Origin: Sutcliffiella horikoshii
Lineage (GTDB): Bacteria; Bacillota; Bacilli; Bacillales; Bacillaceae_I
NCBI RefSeq assembly: GCF_020524325.1
Contig: NZ_JAIVKY010000005.1
Coordinates: 372,001-436,000 of the forward strand
DNA: 64,000 nucleotides
Direction: 5' to 3'
The position numbers and the translations under genes were made by a program. Shown here one piece after another: positions 36,669 to 49,030 of the stretch (the first letter of the stretch is position 1; every line of letters begins with the position of its first letter). Under the pieces are notes generated by a model. The model was not told where the DNA came from and made no database searches. It saw nothing but the letters and a program-made list of their open reading frames with translations.

Positions 36669-37391
36669 ATGGCTCAAGCTAAATATCAACGTATCGTATT
36701 AAAACTAAGCGGAGAAGCTCTTGCAGGTGAACAAGGCTTCGGAATCAACCCAACTGTCATCAAATCCGTATCTCAACAAGTAAAAGAACTAACCGAACTA
36801 GGCGTAGAAGTAGCAGTTGTTGTAGGCGGCGGAAACATCTGGAGAGGAAAAGTCGGCAGTGAAATGGGTATGGACCGTGCATCAGCAGATTACATGGGCA
36901 TGCTTGCAACTGTAATGAACTCCTTAGCACTACAAGATAGTCTAGAAAACTCTGGTGTGCAAACACGAGTTCAAACATCTATTGAAATGCGTCAAGTTGC
37001 TGAACCTTACATTAGAAGAAAAGCTATTCGTCACTTAGAGAAAAAACGTGTAGTCATCTTCGCAGCAGGAACAGGAAACCCATACTTCTCCACAGATACT
37101 ACTGCAGCGTTGCGTGCAGCAGAAATCGAAGCAGATGTCATCTTAATGGCTAAGAACAATGTGGATGGAGTGTACAGTGCAGATCCTACTATCGACGCGA
37201 CTGCAACTAAGTATGACACATTATCTTACCTAGATGTATTACGTGAGGGACTAGCTGTTATGGACTCTACTGCGTCTTCACTATGTATGGACAATGATAT
37301 CCCAATTATCGTTTTCTCCATCATGGAAGAAGGGAACATTAAGCGAGTAGTATTAGGTGAAAATATCGGAACGATTGTGAGGGGGAAATAA
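36669..37391 (+). CDS. pyrH: UMP kinase
   Basis: UMP kinase phosphorylates UMP to UDP in pyrimidine synthesis; it belongs to the amino-acid kinase fold and is hexameric. Motifs include [29 protein letters not shown] and the UMP-binding region [23 protein letters not shown] 36669 is preferred because GGAGG (36658-36662) lies 6 bases upstream, giving 240 residues as in B. subtilis. An in-frame ATG at 36657 overlaps the SD. The first ~120 bp have raised C content next to repeat copy D. Confidence 0.97.
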   Translation: MAQAKYQRIVLKLSGEALAGEQGFGINPTVIKSVSQQVKELTELGVEVAVVVGGGNIWRGKVGSEMGMDRASADYMGMLATVMNSLALQDSLENSGVQTRVQTSIEMRQVAEPYIRRKAIRHLEKKRVVIFAAGTGNPYFSTDTTAALRAAEIEADVILMAKNNVDGVYSADPTIDATATKYDTLSYLDVLREGLAVMDSTASSLCMDNDIPIIVFSIMEEGNIKRVVLGENIGTIVRGK

Positions 37392-37393
37392 TT

Positions 37394-37951
37394 ATGGCAA
37401 ATCAAGTTATTACTCAAACAAAAGACAGAATGGAAAAAGCGGTACAAGCTTACTCCAGAGAATTAGCGACAATCCGTGCTGGCCGTGCGAGTGCAGCATT
37501 ACTAGATAAAGTAACAGTTGACTATTACGGGGCTCCAACTCCAGTCAATCAGTTGGCTTCTTTAAACGTACCTGAAGCAAGACTGCTTGTGGTACAACCT
37601 TATGATAAAACATCATTAGGTGATATTGAAAAAGCGATCATCAAGGCAGACCTTGGATTAAACCCATCCAATGATGGTACGGTAATCCGTATCTCCATCC
37701 CTGCATTGACAGAAGAGCGCCGTAAAGATCTAGTGAAACAAATTAAGAAAATTTCTGAAGAAGCGAAAGTCGGTATCCGCAATATTCGCCGTGATGGAAA
37801 TGATGATTTGAAGAAACTAGAAAAGAACGGTGAAATTACGGAAGACGAGTTACGCGGCTATACGGATGACATTCAGAAGCAGACGGATGCGTTCATCGCT
37901 AAGATTGATTCCGTTACAAAAGAAAAAGAAAAAGAAATCATGGAAGTATAA
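37394..37951 (+). CDS. frr: Ribosome recycling factor
   Basis: RRF splits post-termination ribosomes together with EF-G. The family motif [21 protein letters not shown], then [20 protein letters not shown] and [20 protein letters not shown], runs through a 185-residue protein, the usual length. It begins 2 bp after pyrH, with SD AGGGGGAAAT in the pyrH end. A terminator follows. Confidence 0.98.
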   Translation: MANQVITQTKDRMEKAVQAYSRELATIRAGRASAALLDKVTVDYYGAPTPVNQLASLNVPEARLLVVQPYDKTSLGDIEKAIIKADLGLNPSNDGTVIRISIPALTEERRKDLVKQIKKISEEAKVGIRNIRRDGNDDLKKLEKNGEITEDELRGYTDDIQKQTDAFIAKIDSVTKEKEKEIMEV

Positions 37952-37983
37952 GCGATTTACATGTAAAATAGAAAGATGGAAAG

Positions 37984-38012
37984 ACCCTCTAATGTTTACA
38001 GGGGGTTTTTTT
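37984..38012 (+). terminator. Terminator after frr
   Basis: ACCCTCT (37984-37990) pairs with AGGGGGT across AATGTTTAC, with one G-U pair, followed by a run of T. Confidence 0.85.
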
Positions 38013-38081
38013 GTTAATACTGTTACTATAAATGGATAGCTCCCTATAGGTACGTCTGTTTATTTTTAATGGAGGATTTTT

Positions 38082-38855
38082 ATGCTGAAGAAAATACAAG
38101 AGTGGAGAGGCAAAGAAACCTCTAAATCGCTTAGCTTAAAAGAAGAAATAATGAACCATCCCATCCCAGAGCATATCGCCATCATCATGGACGGCAATGG
38201 AAGATGGGCAAAAAAGCGTGCAATGCCGAGAATTGCCGGACATCATGAAGGAATGAAAACCGTAAGGAAAATCACCAAGGCTGCCAATAGCCTGGGGGTA
38301 AAAGTTCTGACTATGTATGCTTTCTCAACTGAAAATTGGAAAAGGCCGAAACTCGAAGTCGATTTTCTGATGAAATTGCCAGAAGAGTTCCTTGGTACAT
38401 TTCTACCTGAACTAATGGAAGAGAATGTACAAGTTCGACTTATGGGAAATAAGGCTGATCTTCCAGAACACACGCTTAGAGCTGTTAATAATGCAATGGA
38501 GAAAACAAAGGATAACACTGGACTTATTCTTAACTTTGCATTAAATTATGGGGGACGCGATGAAATTCTTCGTGCCGTAAAGGATGTAGCTGCCGATATC
38601 AAAGATAACGCACTTACAACCGATCAATTAACAGAAGAGATGTTCTCGGAATATCTTTTCAGCAATTTATTACCAGATCCAGATCTTTTAATACGTACAA
38701 GCGGTGAAATACGATTAAGCAATTTTATGCTGTGGCAATTGGCGTATGCAGAATTTTATTTTACAGATGTACTATGGCCTGACTTTGAAGAAAACGATTT
38801 ATACGAAGCAATTAATAGTTTTCAAATGCGCGGGAGAAGATTTGGTGGTATATAA
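38082..38855 (+). CDS. uppS: Undecaprenyl diphosphate synthase
   Basis: UppS (cis-prenyltransferase) makes the C55 lipid carrier for cell-wall synthesis. The catalytic Asp is in HIAIIMDGNGRWAKKR, and MYAFSTENWKRP and the C-terminal RTSGEIRLSNFMLWQLAY and FQMRGRRFGG are signature regions. The ~28-residue N-terminal extension before the core matches B. subtilis (total 257 versus 260). SD ATGGAGGATT precedes ATG 38082. It starts the uppS-cdsA-dxr-rasP-proS group. Confidence 0.97.
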   Translation: MLKKIQEWRGKETSKSLSLKEEIMNHPIPEHIAIIMDGNGRWAKKRAMPRIAGHHEGMKTVRKITKAANSLGVKVLTMYAFSTENWKRPKLEVDFLMKLPEEFLGTFLPELMEENVQVRLMGNKADLPEHTLRAVNNAMEKTKDNTGLILNFALNYGGRDEILRAVKDVAADIKDNALTTDQLTEEMFSEYLFSNLLPDPDLLIRTSGEIRLSNFMLWQLAYAEFYFTDVLWPDFEENDLYEAINSFQMRGRRFGGI

Positions 38856-38873
38856 GAAGGTGTTGGACATACA

Positions 38874-39665
38874 ATGAAACAAAGAATTATAACAGCTGTT
38901 ATTGCAGCGGCAGTATTTTTACCAATCGTTATTTACGGAAAGCTCCCATTTGTTGTCTTTATCTATTTTCTGGCAACAGTCGGACTTTTTGAAGCTATGA
39001 GAATGAAGCGTATGTCTATGGCAAGTGTACCTGGAGTGCTGTCATTGTTACTTTTATGGTTTTTGATGATACCTTCAACTATGTTTGAGGCGGATTCGCA
39101 GATACTCTCAAAAATGGACTTTATCCTGCTTATCACGCTTTTGCTATTATCGTACACTGTTTTATCTAAGAATAAATTCACTTTCGATGATGTCGGTTTC
39201 TTAATGATTTCGACCATTTATGTGGGATTAGGTTTTTATTATTTCATTGAAATAAGAGACCTTGCGCTAGCGTTCGTTTTCTTTGCATTATTCGTCATAT
39301 GGACGACAGATTCAGGAGCATATTTTATTGGAAAATCAATGGGGAAAACGAAGTTATGGCCAGAGATCAGTCCAAATAAAACAGTAGAAGGATCTCTTGG
39401 TGGAGTAATTTGTGCAATTGTTGTCGCATTAATTTTCCACTTTGTTGTTGATTTTGACCACTCGCTCTTCATCACCATTGTTATTGCAAGCCTTTTATCC
39501 ATTTTTGGACAAATTGGTGATTTGGTGGAATCTGCTCTGAAAAGGCATTACAAAATTAAAGATTCAGGTTCTATTTTACCTGGTCATGGCGGGATATTAG
39601 ATCGCTTTGATAGCCTTCTTTTTGTATTGCCGCTATTGCATTTTATACATATCTTTCTTTTCTGA
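38874..39665 (+). CDS. cdsA: Phosphatidate cytidylyltransferase (CDP-diglyceride synthase)
   Basis: CdsA activates phosphatidic acid with CTP for phospholipid synthesis. It is an integral membrane protein with about seven or eight segments in 263 residues. The CdsA signature is at the C-terminus, including SALKRHYKIKDSGSILPGHG and GILDRFDSL, with the acidic WTTDSGAYFIGKSMGK region upstream. SD GAAGGTG precedes ATG 38874. Confidence 0.96.
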   Translation: MKQRIITAVIAAAVFLPIVIYGKLPFVVFIYFLATVGLFEAMRMKRMSMASVPGVLSLLLLWFLMIPSTMFEADSQILSKMDFILLITLLLLSYTVLSKNKFTFDDVGFLMISTIYVGLGFYYFIEIRDLALAFVFFALFVIWTTDSGAYFIGKSMGKTKLWPEISPNKTVEGSLGGVICAIVVALIFHFVVDFDHSLFITIVIASLLSIFGQIGDLVESALKRHYKIKDSGSILPGHGGILDRFDSLLFVLPLLHFIHIFLF

Positions 39666-39702
39666 CACATTGTAGGAGAAGGTTTTGGAGAGGTGAGTGT
39701 TG

Positions 39703-40854
39703 GTGAGGAAAATAAGTTTATTGGGAGCATCAGGCTCAATAGGTATACAAACAATTGAAGTATTAAGACAGCATAGTGAGCAATTTAAGCTAATGGCTTT
39801 TAGTGTTGGTAGTAATGTCAAAGTCGCACAAGAATTGATTCAAGAATTCTCACCACTTGTCGTTTCCGTACAAACAAAAGAAGATTGTGAAGCGTTAAAG
39901 AGTCAATTCGCTTCTACAAATACCAAGTTTGTTTATGGAGAAGAAGGTTTAATTGAAGTAGCTACCCTTAACGAAGTGGATGTGTTGGTTAATGCGGTGA
40001 TGGGAAGCGTTGGACTTGTTCCCACCTTGCATGCTATCGAACATAAAAAGGTGATTGCACTCGCTAACAAGGAAACTCTTGTCACAGCTGGTCACATCGT
40101 GATGGAGGCAGCCAGAAAGCATCAAGTTCCTATCCTTCCTGTCGACAGCGAACATTCTGCTATTTACCAATGTCTTCAAGGGGAAAAGGATAAAAACATC
40201 GAAACCATCATTCTCACTGCATCAGGTGGAAGCTTTCGAGACCGTACGAGACAACAGCTGGAAGGTGTCACACGGGAAGATGCACTTAATCATCCAAACT
40301 GGTCTATGGGTGCGAAAATAACCATAGATTCTGCTACTATGATGAACAAAGGATTAGAAGTCATAGAAGCTCATTGGCTGTTTGATATACCTTATGAAGA
40401 TATACAAGTGGTTTTGCATAGGGAAAGCGTCATTCATTCAATGGTGGAGTTTCATGATACAAGTATTATAGCCCAGCTTGGAACACCTGATATGAGGGTT
40501 CCCATCCAGTATGCACTGACATATCCGGATAGACTCCCTCATCCAACAGGTAAGAGATTGAACTTTATGGAAATGGGTAAGCTCCATTTCGAAAAAATGG
40601 ATTTTGACCGTTTCCGATGCTTACAATTCGCATTTGATGCAGGAAAGGCTGGGGGGACCATGCCAACTGTGTTAAATGCAGCAAATGAGATCGCTGTCGA
40701 TGCTTTTCTTAATGGCAGAATGGAATTTCTTACCATAGAAACATTTATTGAAAAGGCAATGTCCAGGCATTCCATTCAGGTAAATCCAGATTTACAGACG
40801 ATCAGGGAAGTGGATTTGGAAACAAGAAACTATGTTCGTTCACTAATAGATTAG
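39703..40854 (+). CDS. dxr: 1-deoxy-D-xylulose 5-phosphate reductoisomerase
   Basis: Dxr (IspC) makes 2-C-methyl-D-erythritol 4-phosphate in the MEP isoprenoid pathway, supplying precursors for the product of neighbouring uppS. NADPH motif [15 protein letters not shown] lies at the N-terminus. [14 protein letters not shown] and the metal/substrate region [13 protein letters not shown] follow. GTG 39703 is preferred (GAGAGGTGAG upstream), giving 383 residues, the B. subtilis length. TTG 39700 and GTG 39697 are in frame but closer to the SD. Confidence 0.95.
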   Translation: MRKISLLGASGSIGIQTIEVLRQHSEQFKLMAFSVGSNVKVAQELIQEFSPLVVSVQTKEDCEALKSQFASTNTKFVYGEEGLIEVATLNEVDVLVNAVMGSVGLVPTLHAIEHKKVIALANKETLVTAGHIVMEAARKHQVPILPVDSEHSAIYQCLQGEKDKNIETIILTASGGSFRDRTRQQLEGVTREDALNHPNWSMGAKITIDSATMMNKGLEVIEAHWLFDIPYEDIQVVLHRESVIHSMVEFHDTSIIAQLGTPDMRVPIQYALTYPDRLPHPTGKRLNFMEMGKLHFEKMDFDRFRCLQFAFDAGKAGGTMPTVLNAANEIAVDAFLNGRMEFLTIETFIEKAMSRHSIQVNPDLQTIREVDLETRNYVRSLID

Positions 40855-40867
40855 AGGTGGAAATCTA

Positions 40868-42127
40868 GTGAATACTGTAATCGCGTTTATAATCATTTTT
40901 GGCGTACTTGTTTTCGTCCATGAACTTGGACATCTTGTATTTGCCAAAAGAGCCGGTATACTATGCCGCGAGTTTGCTATTGGCTTTGGCCCGAAAGTGT
41001 TTTCTTTCAAGAAGAATGAAACAGTCTATACAATAAGACTACTTCCTATTGGTGGTTTTGTTCGTATGGCCGGGGAAGATCCTGAAACCATTGAAATTAA
41101 GCCGGGCTATCATATTGGCCTCCTGTTCAATTCAAAAGGAGAAGTCAACAAAGTAGTTGTCAATAATAAAGATAAACACCCTGATGCAAAAATCATTGAG
41201 GTTGAACATGCAGACCTTGAAAAGGAACTTGTCATCAGAGGGTATGAATTGAATGAAGAGGAAGTTCTAAAGGAATATAAGGTAAGCGAGGAATCGTATT
41301 TTGTCATGGATGGGCAGGAAATTCAAAACGCCCCTTATAACAGACAATTTGGATCAAAGACATTAGGTCAACGTACGATGGCTATTTTTGCTGGACCTAT
41401 GATGAACTTTGTTCTAGCCTTTTTCATCTTTACTTTCCTTGGAATGGTACAAGGCTACCCTATCAACGAATCTGTTATCGGTGAATTGACTCCGGATGGA
41501 GCGGCACAGGCTGCTGGTCTGCAACAAGGTGACAAAGTGGTAGCAATTGATGATACAGAAGTTTCGACCTGGGAAGAGGTTGTGAAAATCATTCAGGTAA
41601 ACCCTGGTGAGGAACTTGATTTCTTAATCGAAAGAAACGGACAATCCGAAACGATCGCTATTACGCCTAAACCAGAAACCATTGAAGGCGAGACTCGCGG
41701 GATTATCGGAGTTTACATGCCGATGGAACAGTCTTTCTGGGGCTCTTTCCCTAAAGCCGCCTCTGAGACTTATAATTGGTCAAAAGAGATCGTGGTGGGG
41801 TTAGGTAAATTGATCACGGGTCAATTCTCCCTAGATATGCTATCTGGACCTGTTGGTATTTATAAATCGACGGAAGTTGTTGCTGAATCCGGCGTGTTCC
41901 TATTGATGAGATGGGCTGCGGTCCTTAGTATCAACTTAGGTATAATCAATCTTCTGCCAATTCCGGCACTGGACGGCGGAAGACTGATGTTCTTCGCAGC
42001 AGAAGCAGTCAGAGGCAAACCTGTTGACCGCCATAAAGAAGGACTTGTCCACTTTATCGGCTTTGCCCTGTTAATGTTGTTGATGCTTGTTGTAACATGG
42101 AATGACATTCAGAAATTCTTCCTGTAA
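40868..42127 (+). CDS. rasP: Site-2 intramembrane metalloprotease RasP (RseP)
   Basis: RasP cleaves anti-sigma factors and remnant signal peptides within the membrane. The first membrane segment carries the zinc motif in FVHELGHLVFA (HExxH). A PDZ domain lies at about residues 200-275 (AGLQQGDKVVAIDDTEVSTW). The second catalytic motif NLLPIPALDGGR is near residue 360. The loop of about 75 residues before the PDZ domain is typical of Bacillus RasP. Start is GTG 40868 after SD AGAGGTGGAA. Length is 419 residues. A strong terminator follows. Confidence 0.96.
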   Translation: MNTVIAFIIIFGVLVFVHELGHLVFAKRAGILCREFAIGFGPKVFSFKKNETVYTIRLLPIGGFVRMAGEDPETIEIKPGYHIGLLFNSKGEVNKVVVNNKDKHPDAKIIEVEHADLEKELVIRGYELNEEEVLKEYKVSEESYFVMDGQEIQNAPYNRQFGSKTLGQRTMAIFAGPMMNFVLAFFIFTFLGMVQGYPINESVIGELTPDGAAQAAGLQQGDKVVAIDDTEVSTWEEVVKIIQVNPGEELDFLIERNGQSETIAITPKPETIEGETRGIIGVYMPMEQSFWGSFPKAASETYNWSKEIVVGLGKLITGQFSLDMLSGPVGIYKSTEVVAESGVFLLMRWAAVLSINLGIINLLPIPALDGGRLMFFAAEAVRGKPVDRHKEGLVHFIGFALLMLLMLVVTWNDIQKFFL

Positions 42128-42148
42128 AATAGAAACATAAGCACATGG

Positions 42149-42184
42149 ACTTGCATCATGAAATGTGATGCAAGTTTTCTTTTT
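42149..42184 (+). terminator. Terminator after rasP
   Basis: ACTTGCATCA (42149-42158) pairs perfectly with TGATGCAAGT, followed by TTTCTTTTT. It lies just before palindromic repeat copy E. Confidence 0.92.
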
Positions 42185-42189
42185 CAACT

Positions 42190-42320
42190 CCCTGATGACC
42201 TTCGTTCCAGGTGTTCGCTTTCCGCGGGACGGTGCTTGAGCCTCCTCACTTCGTTGCGGGGTCTCAACCTACCGTTACTCCCCCGCAGGAGTCTCTCACC
42301 TTGCACTTCAGTCATCAGGG
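42190..42320. repeat. Palindromic repeat, copy E (rasP|proS gap)
   Basis: This 131-bp element has perfect 10-bp ends CCCTGATGAC (42190-42199) and GTCATCAGGG (42311-42320). The core is nearly identical by eye to copy F at 54172, with only about three differences. Shared blocks include GTTCCAGGTGTTCGCTTTCC, GCGGGACGGTGCTTGAGCCT, CCTCACTTCGTTGCGGGGTC and GCAGGAGTCTC. The end sequences differ from copy F but still pair. Confidence 0.88.
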
Positions 42321-42349
42321 GAAAATTGCAAATTACATAAATTTTATAG

Positions 42350-44056
<1,707 letters not shown>

Positions 44057-44086
44057 AATATAGTACAATAGATATGCGCTTTAAAT

Positions 44087-44114
44087 GAAGGTACCCCATA
44101 CTGGCGGTACCTTC
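44087..44114 (+). terminator. Hairpin between proS and polC (possible terminator)
   Basis: GAAGGTACC (44087-44095) pairs perfectly with GGTACCTTC (44106-44114). Only a weak T content follows (CATTATG), so it may be a weak terminator or a processing stem. Confidence 0.45.
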
Positions 44115-44179
44115 CATTATGTCGAAAATAGATTATTAAACATCGATGATCAACTATGCAAGGGAAAGGGGACAGAACT

Positions 44180-47100
44180 TTGCTTGACCAGATGTCTCAA
44201 GAAAAAAAAGATAGATTGCGGTTATTGCTTCAACAGCTCGAATTGACAAGTGATGATATTTTTCCTTACTTTGCAGAAGCTGGAATTGAAAAACTTACAG
44301 TAGAAAAAACAACAAAACGTTGGCACTTTCATTTCGTTTTGGAAAAAATCCTCCCAGCTAAAGTATATATGCTCTTTTATGAAAAATTGACGAAAAGCTT
44401 TGCACACATCGCTAATGTATCCTTCACAGTTACGGTTCAGGACCGTTCCTTTGAAGATTCCTATATTGCCGACTATTGGCCAATCTGTTTAAAAGAGTTA
44501 CAAGGTGGTTCTCCGCCGCTCATGATGTTGTTAAACGGGCAAACACCTGCACTGCAAGGCAACAAACTTATGCTTAAAGCAAGAAATGAAGCGGAAGCCA
44601 TTGCCGTTAAGAAAAAGCTGAGTTCAACCATATGCTCCGTTTATGAAGGTTTCGGATTTCCTACTTTCATCTTAGACACAACCCTATCTCATTCTGAGGA
44701 AGAATATCAGCAGTTTGTGGAACAAAAACAACAAGAAGATAAACAAAAAGCATTAGCTGCTGTAACAGAAATGCAGAAAAAAGAATCATCTAAAGATGAA
44801 GTATCCGTTAGTGGACCGGTTATGATCGGATACACCATAAAAGATGATGCGGAAATTAAAACATTAGCCGAAATCGTGGAAGAGGAAAGACGTGTTGCCG
44901 TTCAGGGGTACGTTTTTGATGCGGAGACAAAAGAGCTTCGAAGCGGAAGAACATTGCTAACTTTTAAAATTACGGACTACACTAATTCTATCATGGTGAA
45001 GATGTTCTCTCGGGATAAAGAAGATGTACCTTTATTACAAGCAGTCAAAAAGGGTATGTGGCTGAAAGTAAGAGGAAGCATACAAAATGATACATTTGTA
45101 CGTGACCTTGTTATGATGGCAAATGATATTAATGAATTTCATGGAAAAGAAGTGCTAGACACTGCACCTGAAGGGGAGAAAAGGGTGGAATTACACTTGC
45201 ATACCCCGATGAGTACGATGGATGCCGTTAGCTCCATATCTTCCTTAGTCGCACAAGCAAAAAAATGGGGGCATGAAGCCATTGCGGTTACAGACCATGC
45301 TGTTGCTCAAGCCTATCCGGAAGCATATGCAGCAGGGAAAAAGAATGGTGTGAAAATATTGTACGGGCTTGAGGCTAACCTTGTCGACGACGGAGTACCA
45401 ATCGCCTATAACCCTGCACACCGTAATCTTGCAGATGAAACCTATGTAGTGTTTGACGTGGAAACAACAGGGCTATCTGCAATGTACGATACAATAATTG
45501 AGCTTGCGGCAGTCAAAGTGAAGGGCGGCGAGATTATTGATAGATTCGAATCCTTTGCCAACCCGCACCATGCACTCTCCGCAACCACTATTAACTTGAC
45601 CGGCATTACTGATGATATGGTACAAGATGCACCGGAAGTCGGAGATGTGTTAAAACGATTTTCTGAGTGGATGCAAGATGATATTTTAGTAGCGCATAAT
45701 GCAAGCTTTGATATGGGCTTTTTGAATATCGGTTTTCAACGTATTGGGTTAGGGAAGGCAAAGAATCCTGTCATTGACACATTGGAGTTGGGTCGACTTC
45801 TATTCCCGTCGTTAAAAAATCACCGTTTAAATACGTTATGTAAAAAGTTTGATATAGAACTAACCCAGCATCACCGTGCAATATATGACGCAGAGGCAAC
45901 AGGTTATCTGTTAGTCAAAATGCTAAAAGATGCATTTGAAAAAGGAATCACGTTTCATGACGAATTGAACGATCATTCCGGTACCACAGATGCATACAAA
46001 CGTGCTAGACCATCTCATGTTACATTGCTTGCAGTTAATGAAATTGGTCTGAAAAATATATTTAAAATAGTTTCCATCTCACATATGAATTACTTTTTCC
46101 GTGTTCCGCGTATTCCAAGATCCCAGCTGCAAAAGCTTCGTGAAGGAATAATTGTCGGTACAGCCTGTGATAAAGGTGAAGTATTTGAAGGGATGATGCA
46201 AAAATCCCCAGATGAAGTAGAGGGAATTGCCGAATTCTATGACTATATCGAAGTTCAGCCACCAAGCAATTATGCACATTTATTGGAGCTTGAATTAGTT
46301 AGAGATGAAAAAGCACTAAAAGAGATCATTACCAACATTGTCAAACTTGGTGAAAAACTTGAAAAACCTGTCGTGGCAACAGGTAATGTACATTATTTAA
46401 AAGAAACAGATAAAATCCACCGAGAAATTTTGGTTCGTTCGCAATCAGGTGCCAATCCGTTGAACAGACATCAACTGCCAGATGTTCACTTTAAAACAAC
46501 AGATGAAATGCTTGCTGCTTTCTCTTTCCTTGGAGAAGAAAAAGCAAAAGAAATTGTAGTATCCAACACCCAAAAGGTTGCGGGAATGATTGAAGAAATT
46601 AAACCGATCAAAGATGACCTTTATACTCCTAAAATCGAAGGGGCAGATGAAGAAATCCGCGAGATGAGTTACTCCAGGGCAAGAAGCATCTATGGCGACG
46701 ATCTTCCAGAGATTGTTGAGAAGCGGATTGAAAAAGAATTAAAGAGTATTATCGGTCATGGTTTCGCAGTTATCTATTTGATTTCCCAGAAGCTCGTGAA
46801 AAAGTCACTAGATGATGGCTACCTCGTAGGTTCACGTGGTTCCGTTGGATCGTCCTTTGTAGCAACCATGACGGAAATTACTGAGGTAAATCCTTTGCCT
46901 CCTCACTATGTTTGCCCATCTTGTAAAAAATCGGAGTTCTTTGATGATGGTTCAGTAGGCTCTGGATTTGACCTGCCTGATAAAGATTGCCCGGATTGTG
47001 GCGAAGCATTTACGAAAGACGGCCATGATATCCCATTCGAAACTTTCCTTGGTTTTAAAGGGGATAAGGTACCCGATATCGATTTGAACTTCTCAGGGGA

Positions 47101-48493
47101 ATATCAGCCGAGAGCCCATAACTATACTAAAGTACTGTTTGGAGAAGATTATGTTTTCAGGGCAGGAACCATTGGTACAGTGGCTGATAAAACGGCATAT
47201 GGTTATGTAAAAGGATATGCCAATGACCGCAATTTATTATTGCGCGGGGCTGAAGTGGACAGACTTTCAGCAGGATGCACCGGGGTAAGAAGGTCGACTG
47301 GACAGCATCCAGGCGGAATTATCGTTGTTCCCGATTATATGGATATTTTTGATTTCTCTCCAATCCAATATCCTGCAGATGATCAATCATCAGAATGGAA
47401 AACGACACATTTTGATTTCCACTCTATTCATGATAACTTACTTAAGCTTGATATCCTTGGACACGATGACCCAACCGTAATTAGGATGCTTCAAGACCTT
47501 AGTGGAATTGATCCAAAGACCATCCCTACAGATGATCCATATGTGATGAAGATCTTCAGTGGTACGGAATCACTTGGCGTGACAGAAGAACAAATCATGT
47601 GTAAAACAGGAACCCTCGGGATACCTGAGTTTGGTACCAGGTTTGTTAGACAGATGCTTGAAGATACAAAACCATCAACTTTCTCTGAATTAGTGCAAAT
47701 CTCAGGACTATCTCATGGTACAGATGTTTGGCTAGGGAATGCTCAAGAGCTTATTCACAATAAGACTTGTACACTAAGTGAAGTTATCGGATGTCGTGAT
47801 GACATCATGGTTTACCTCATCTATAAAGGGCTTGATCCTTCCATGGCCTTTAAGATCATGGAATCCGTTCGTAAAGGAAAAGGTTTATCCGATGAGTTTA
47901 AAGAGGAAATGATCAAAAACGATGTGCCCGCTTGGTATATTGACTCTTGTTTGAAAATAAAATACATGTTCCCGAAAGCCCATGCAGCGGCTTATGTGCT
48001 TATGGCAGTTCGTATCGCATATTTCAAAGTGCACTTCCCATTAATGTACTATGCTGCATACTTTACCGTTCGAGCAGATGACTTTGATATTGATACAATG
48101 GTAAAAGGTTCTGCAGCCATCCGTAAGGTAGTAGAAGAAATCAATGCAAAGGGCTTAGAAGCCTCACCTAAAGAAAAGTCCTTACTCACCGTTATGGAAT
48201 TGGCATTAGAAATGAGTGAACGAGGATACTCCTTCAAGAAGGTCGACTTATATAAATCAAGCGCCACTGATTTCTTAATCGAGGGTGATTCCCTGATCCC
48301 GCCATTCAACTCCATTCCGGGACTTGGAACAAACGCAGCAATTAACATTGTTAACTCAAGAAAAGATGGAGAGTTTTTATCCAAAGAAGACCTGCAACAA
48401 AGAGGTAGAATCTCCAAAACTATCTTAGAGTACCTAGACAACCACGGCTGCCTTACAGGCCTGCCAGACCAAAACCAACTATCTTTATTCTAA
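44180..48493 (+). CDS. polC: DNA polymerase III alpha subunit, PolC type
   Basis: PolC is the main replicative polymerase of low-GC Gram-positives, with a built-in 3'-5' exonuclease. Domains in order are: N-terminal region; OB fold (about residues 230-320); PHP domain beginning [15 protein letters not shown]; exonuclease inserted in the PHP domain ([14 protein letters not shown] with catalytic Asp and Glu); zinc-binding CPSCKK...CPDCGE; palm with the catalytic aspartates in [13 protein letters not shown]; and C-terminal helix-hairpin-helix [12 protein letters not shown] prefer TTG 44180, because AAAGGGGAC lies at SD distance and the length becomes 1437 residues, exactly that of B. subtilis. 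ATG 44156 lies upstream of that SD. Confidence 0.96.
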   Translation: MLDQMSQEKKDRLRLLLQQLELTSDDIFPYFAEAGIEKLTVEKTTKRWHFHFVLEKILPAKVYMLFYEKLTKSFAHIANVSFTVTVQDRSFEDSYIADYWPICLKELQGGSPPLMMLLNGQTPALQGNKLMLKARNEAEAIAVKKKLSSTICSVYEGFGFPTFILDTTLSHSEEEYQQFVEQKQQEDKQKALAAVTEMQKKESSKDEVSVSGPVMIGYTIKDDAEIKTLAEIVEEERRVAVQGYVFDAETKELRSGRTLLTFKITDYTNSIMVKMFSRDKEDVPLLQAVKKGMWLKVRGSIQNDTFVRDLVMMANDINEFHGKEVLDTAPEGEKRVELHLHTPMSTMDAVSSISSLVAQAKKWGHEAIAVTDHAVAQAYPEAYAAGKKNGVKILYGLEANLVDDGVPIAYNPAHRNLADETYVVFDVETTGLSAMYDTIIELAAVKVKGGEIIDRFESFANPHHALSATTINLTGITDDMVQDAPEVGDVLKRFSEWMQDDILVAHNASFDMGFLNIGFQRIGLGKAKNPVIDTLELGRLLFPSLKNHRLNTLCKKFDIELTQHHRAIYDAEATGYLLVKMLKDAFEKGITFHDELNDHSGTTDAYKRARPSHVTLLAVNEIGLKNIFKIVSISHMNYFFRVPRIPRSQLQKLREGIIVGTACDKGEVFEGMMQKSPDEVEGIAEFYDYIEVQPPSNYAHLLELELVRDEKALKEIITNIVKLGEKLEKPVVATGNVHYLKETDKIHREILVRSQSGANPLNRHQLPDVHFKTTDEMLAAFSFLGEEKAKEIVVSNTQKVAGMIEEIKPIKDDLYTPKIEGADEEIREMSYSRARSIYGDDLPEIVEKRIEKELKSIIGHGFAVIYLISQKLVKKSLDDGYLVGSRGSVGSSFVATMTEITEVNPLPPHYVCPSCKKSEFFDDGSVGSGFDLPDKDCPDCGEAFTKDGHDIPFETFLGFKGDKVPDIDLNFSGEYQPRAHNYTKVLFGEDYVFRAGTIGTVADKTAYGYVKGYANDRNLLLRGAEVDRLSAGCTGVRRSTGQHPGGIIVVPDYMDIFDFSPIQYPADDQSSEWKTTHFDFHSIHDNLLKLDILGHDDPTVIRMLQDLSGIDPKTIPTDDPYVMKIFSGTESLGVTEEQIMCKTGTLGIPEFGTRFVRQMLEDTKPSTFSELVQISGLSHGTDVWLGNAQELIHNKTCTLSEVIGCRDDIMVYLIYKGLDPSMAFKIMESVRKGKGLSDEFKEEMIKNDVPAWYIDSCLKIKYMFPKAHAAAYVLMAVRIAYFKVHFPLMYYAAYFTVRADDFDIDTMVKGSAAIRKVVEEINAKGLEASPKEKSLLTVMELALEMSERGYSFKKVDLYKSSATDFLIEGDSLIPPFNSIPGLGTNAAINIVNSRKDGEFLSKEDLQQRGRISKTILEYLDNHGCLTGLPDQNQLSLF

Positions 48494-48526
48494 TGTTTAT
48501 GGGACACGACTGGTTTATTCAATCCA

Positions 48527-48715
48527 CCCTGTTGACTGAAGTGGAAGATATGAGACTCCTCGAAAATGCTAGCGCATTTTCTTCGTGCGATGAATCGCTG
48601 CCGAAGCCTCCCTTGTCCTGAGGGAGATAGTGGTAGCTTGAGACCCCGCAGCGCAGCGAGGAGGCTCAAGCACCGCCCCTAGGAAAGCTAACATCTGCAA
48701 CGAAAGGAAACAGGG
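48527..48715. repeat. Palindromic repeat, copy G with internal insertion (polC|rimP gap)
   Basis: This 189-bp element is bounded by CCCTGTT (48527-48533) and AACAGGG (48709-48715). It carries GAGACTCCT...GAGGGAGATAG, GCTTGAGACCCCGCAGCGCA and GCGAGGAGGCTCAAGCACCG. Compared with copy B2 it has an extra segment of about 59 bp (48561-48619) in the first arm. Confidence 0.82.
48561..48619. repeat. Palindromic insert within repeat copy G
   Basis: The insert holds GAAAATGC-TAGC-GCATTTTC (48562-48581), a perfect stem. A second stem uses CTTCG (48581-48585) and CGAAG (48602-48606) with inner CGAT/ATCG. TCCT occurs at both junctions, which could be a short duplication or an alignment accident. Confidence 0.5.
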
Positions 48716-48765
48716 AGTATTTCTGGATCTAAAATGCCGTGAACCCCTGAAAACACTAGAAAGAT

Positions 48766-48794
48766 TTGCATATTTCATACGGATATGATATATT
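48766..48794 (+). promoter_or_regulatory. Sigma-A promoter for the rimP-nusA-infB operon
   Basis: TTGCAT (48766-48771), exactly 17 bases, then TATATT (48789-48794) preceded by TGA (extended -10). The -10 region TGATATATT is identical to that of the rpsB promoter. The transcript would have a leader of about 225 bases before rimP. Confidence 0.7.
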
Positions 48795-48827
48795 TACATT
48801 GGAAATGCTATATACAGGTAATTAGCA

Positions 48828-48851
48828 GAGAGTGGGGAAACCCACTCTTTC
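48828..48851 (+). promoter_or_regulatory. Leader hairpin 1 of the rimP-nusA operon
   Basis: GAGAGTGGG (48828-48836), a GAAA tetraloop and CCCACTCTT (48841-48849) form a very stable stem followed by TC, with no real U-tract. It may be structural or a pause signal in the leader. Confidence 0.55.
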
Positions 48852-48955
48852 GTATTGTATTCCCATTTTTTCTGGCAACCTTGTTTCTTCATGACAATGA
48901 GAAAAAAGGGAATGTTAGATTTTCGTATCAGCTTTACATAAGCTTGCTTGTTTAT

Positions 48956-48986
48956 GATTCCCTGCTTACCGGCAGGGTCTTTTGTT
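48956..48986 (+). terminator. Leader attenuator candidate upstream of rimP-nusA
   Basis: CCCTGC (48960-48965) pairs with GCAGGG (48972-48977) and is followed by TCTTTTGTT, an interrupted U-tract. Weak stems with imperfect U-tracts are the kind that need NusA in B. subtilis. As I recall, nusA is autoregulated by attenuation in that species, so this is a plausible feedback site. Confidence 0.5.
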
Positions 48987-49030
48987 CAGATTTTAAACAC
49001 ATCGTCTCGCGCTTGCGAAGGAGGAAAATG

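Noticed and set aside
48785-49030. N-terminal extension of RimP by 82 codons
   Set aside because: It crosses two leader hairpins and lacks homology; a strong SD marks ATG 49031 and gives the family length.
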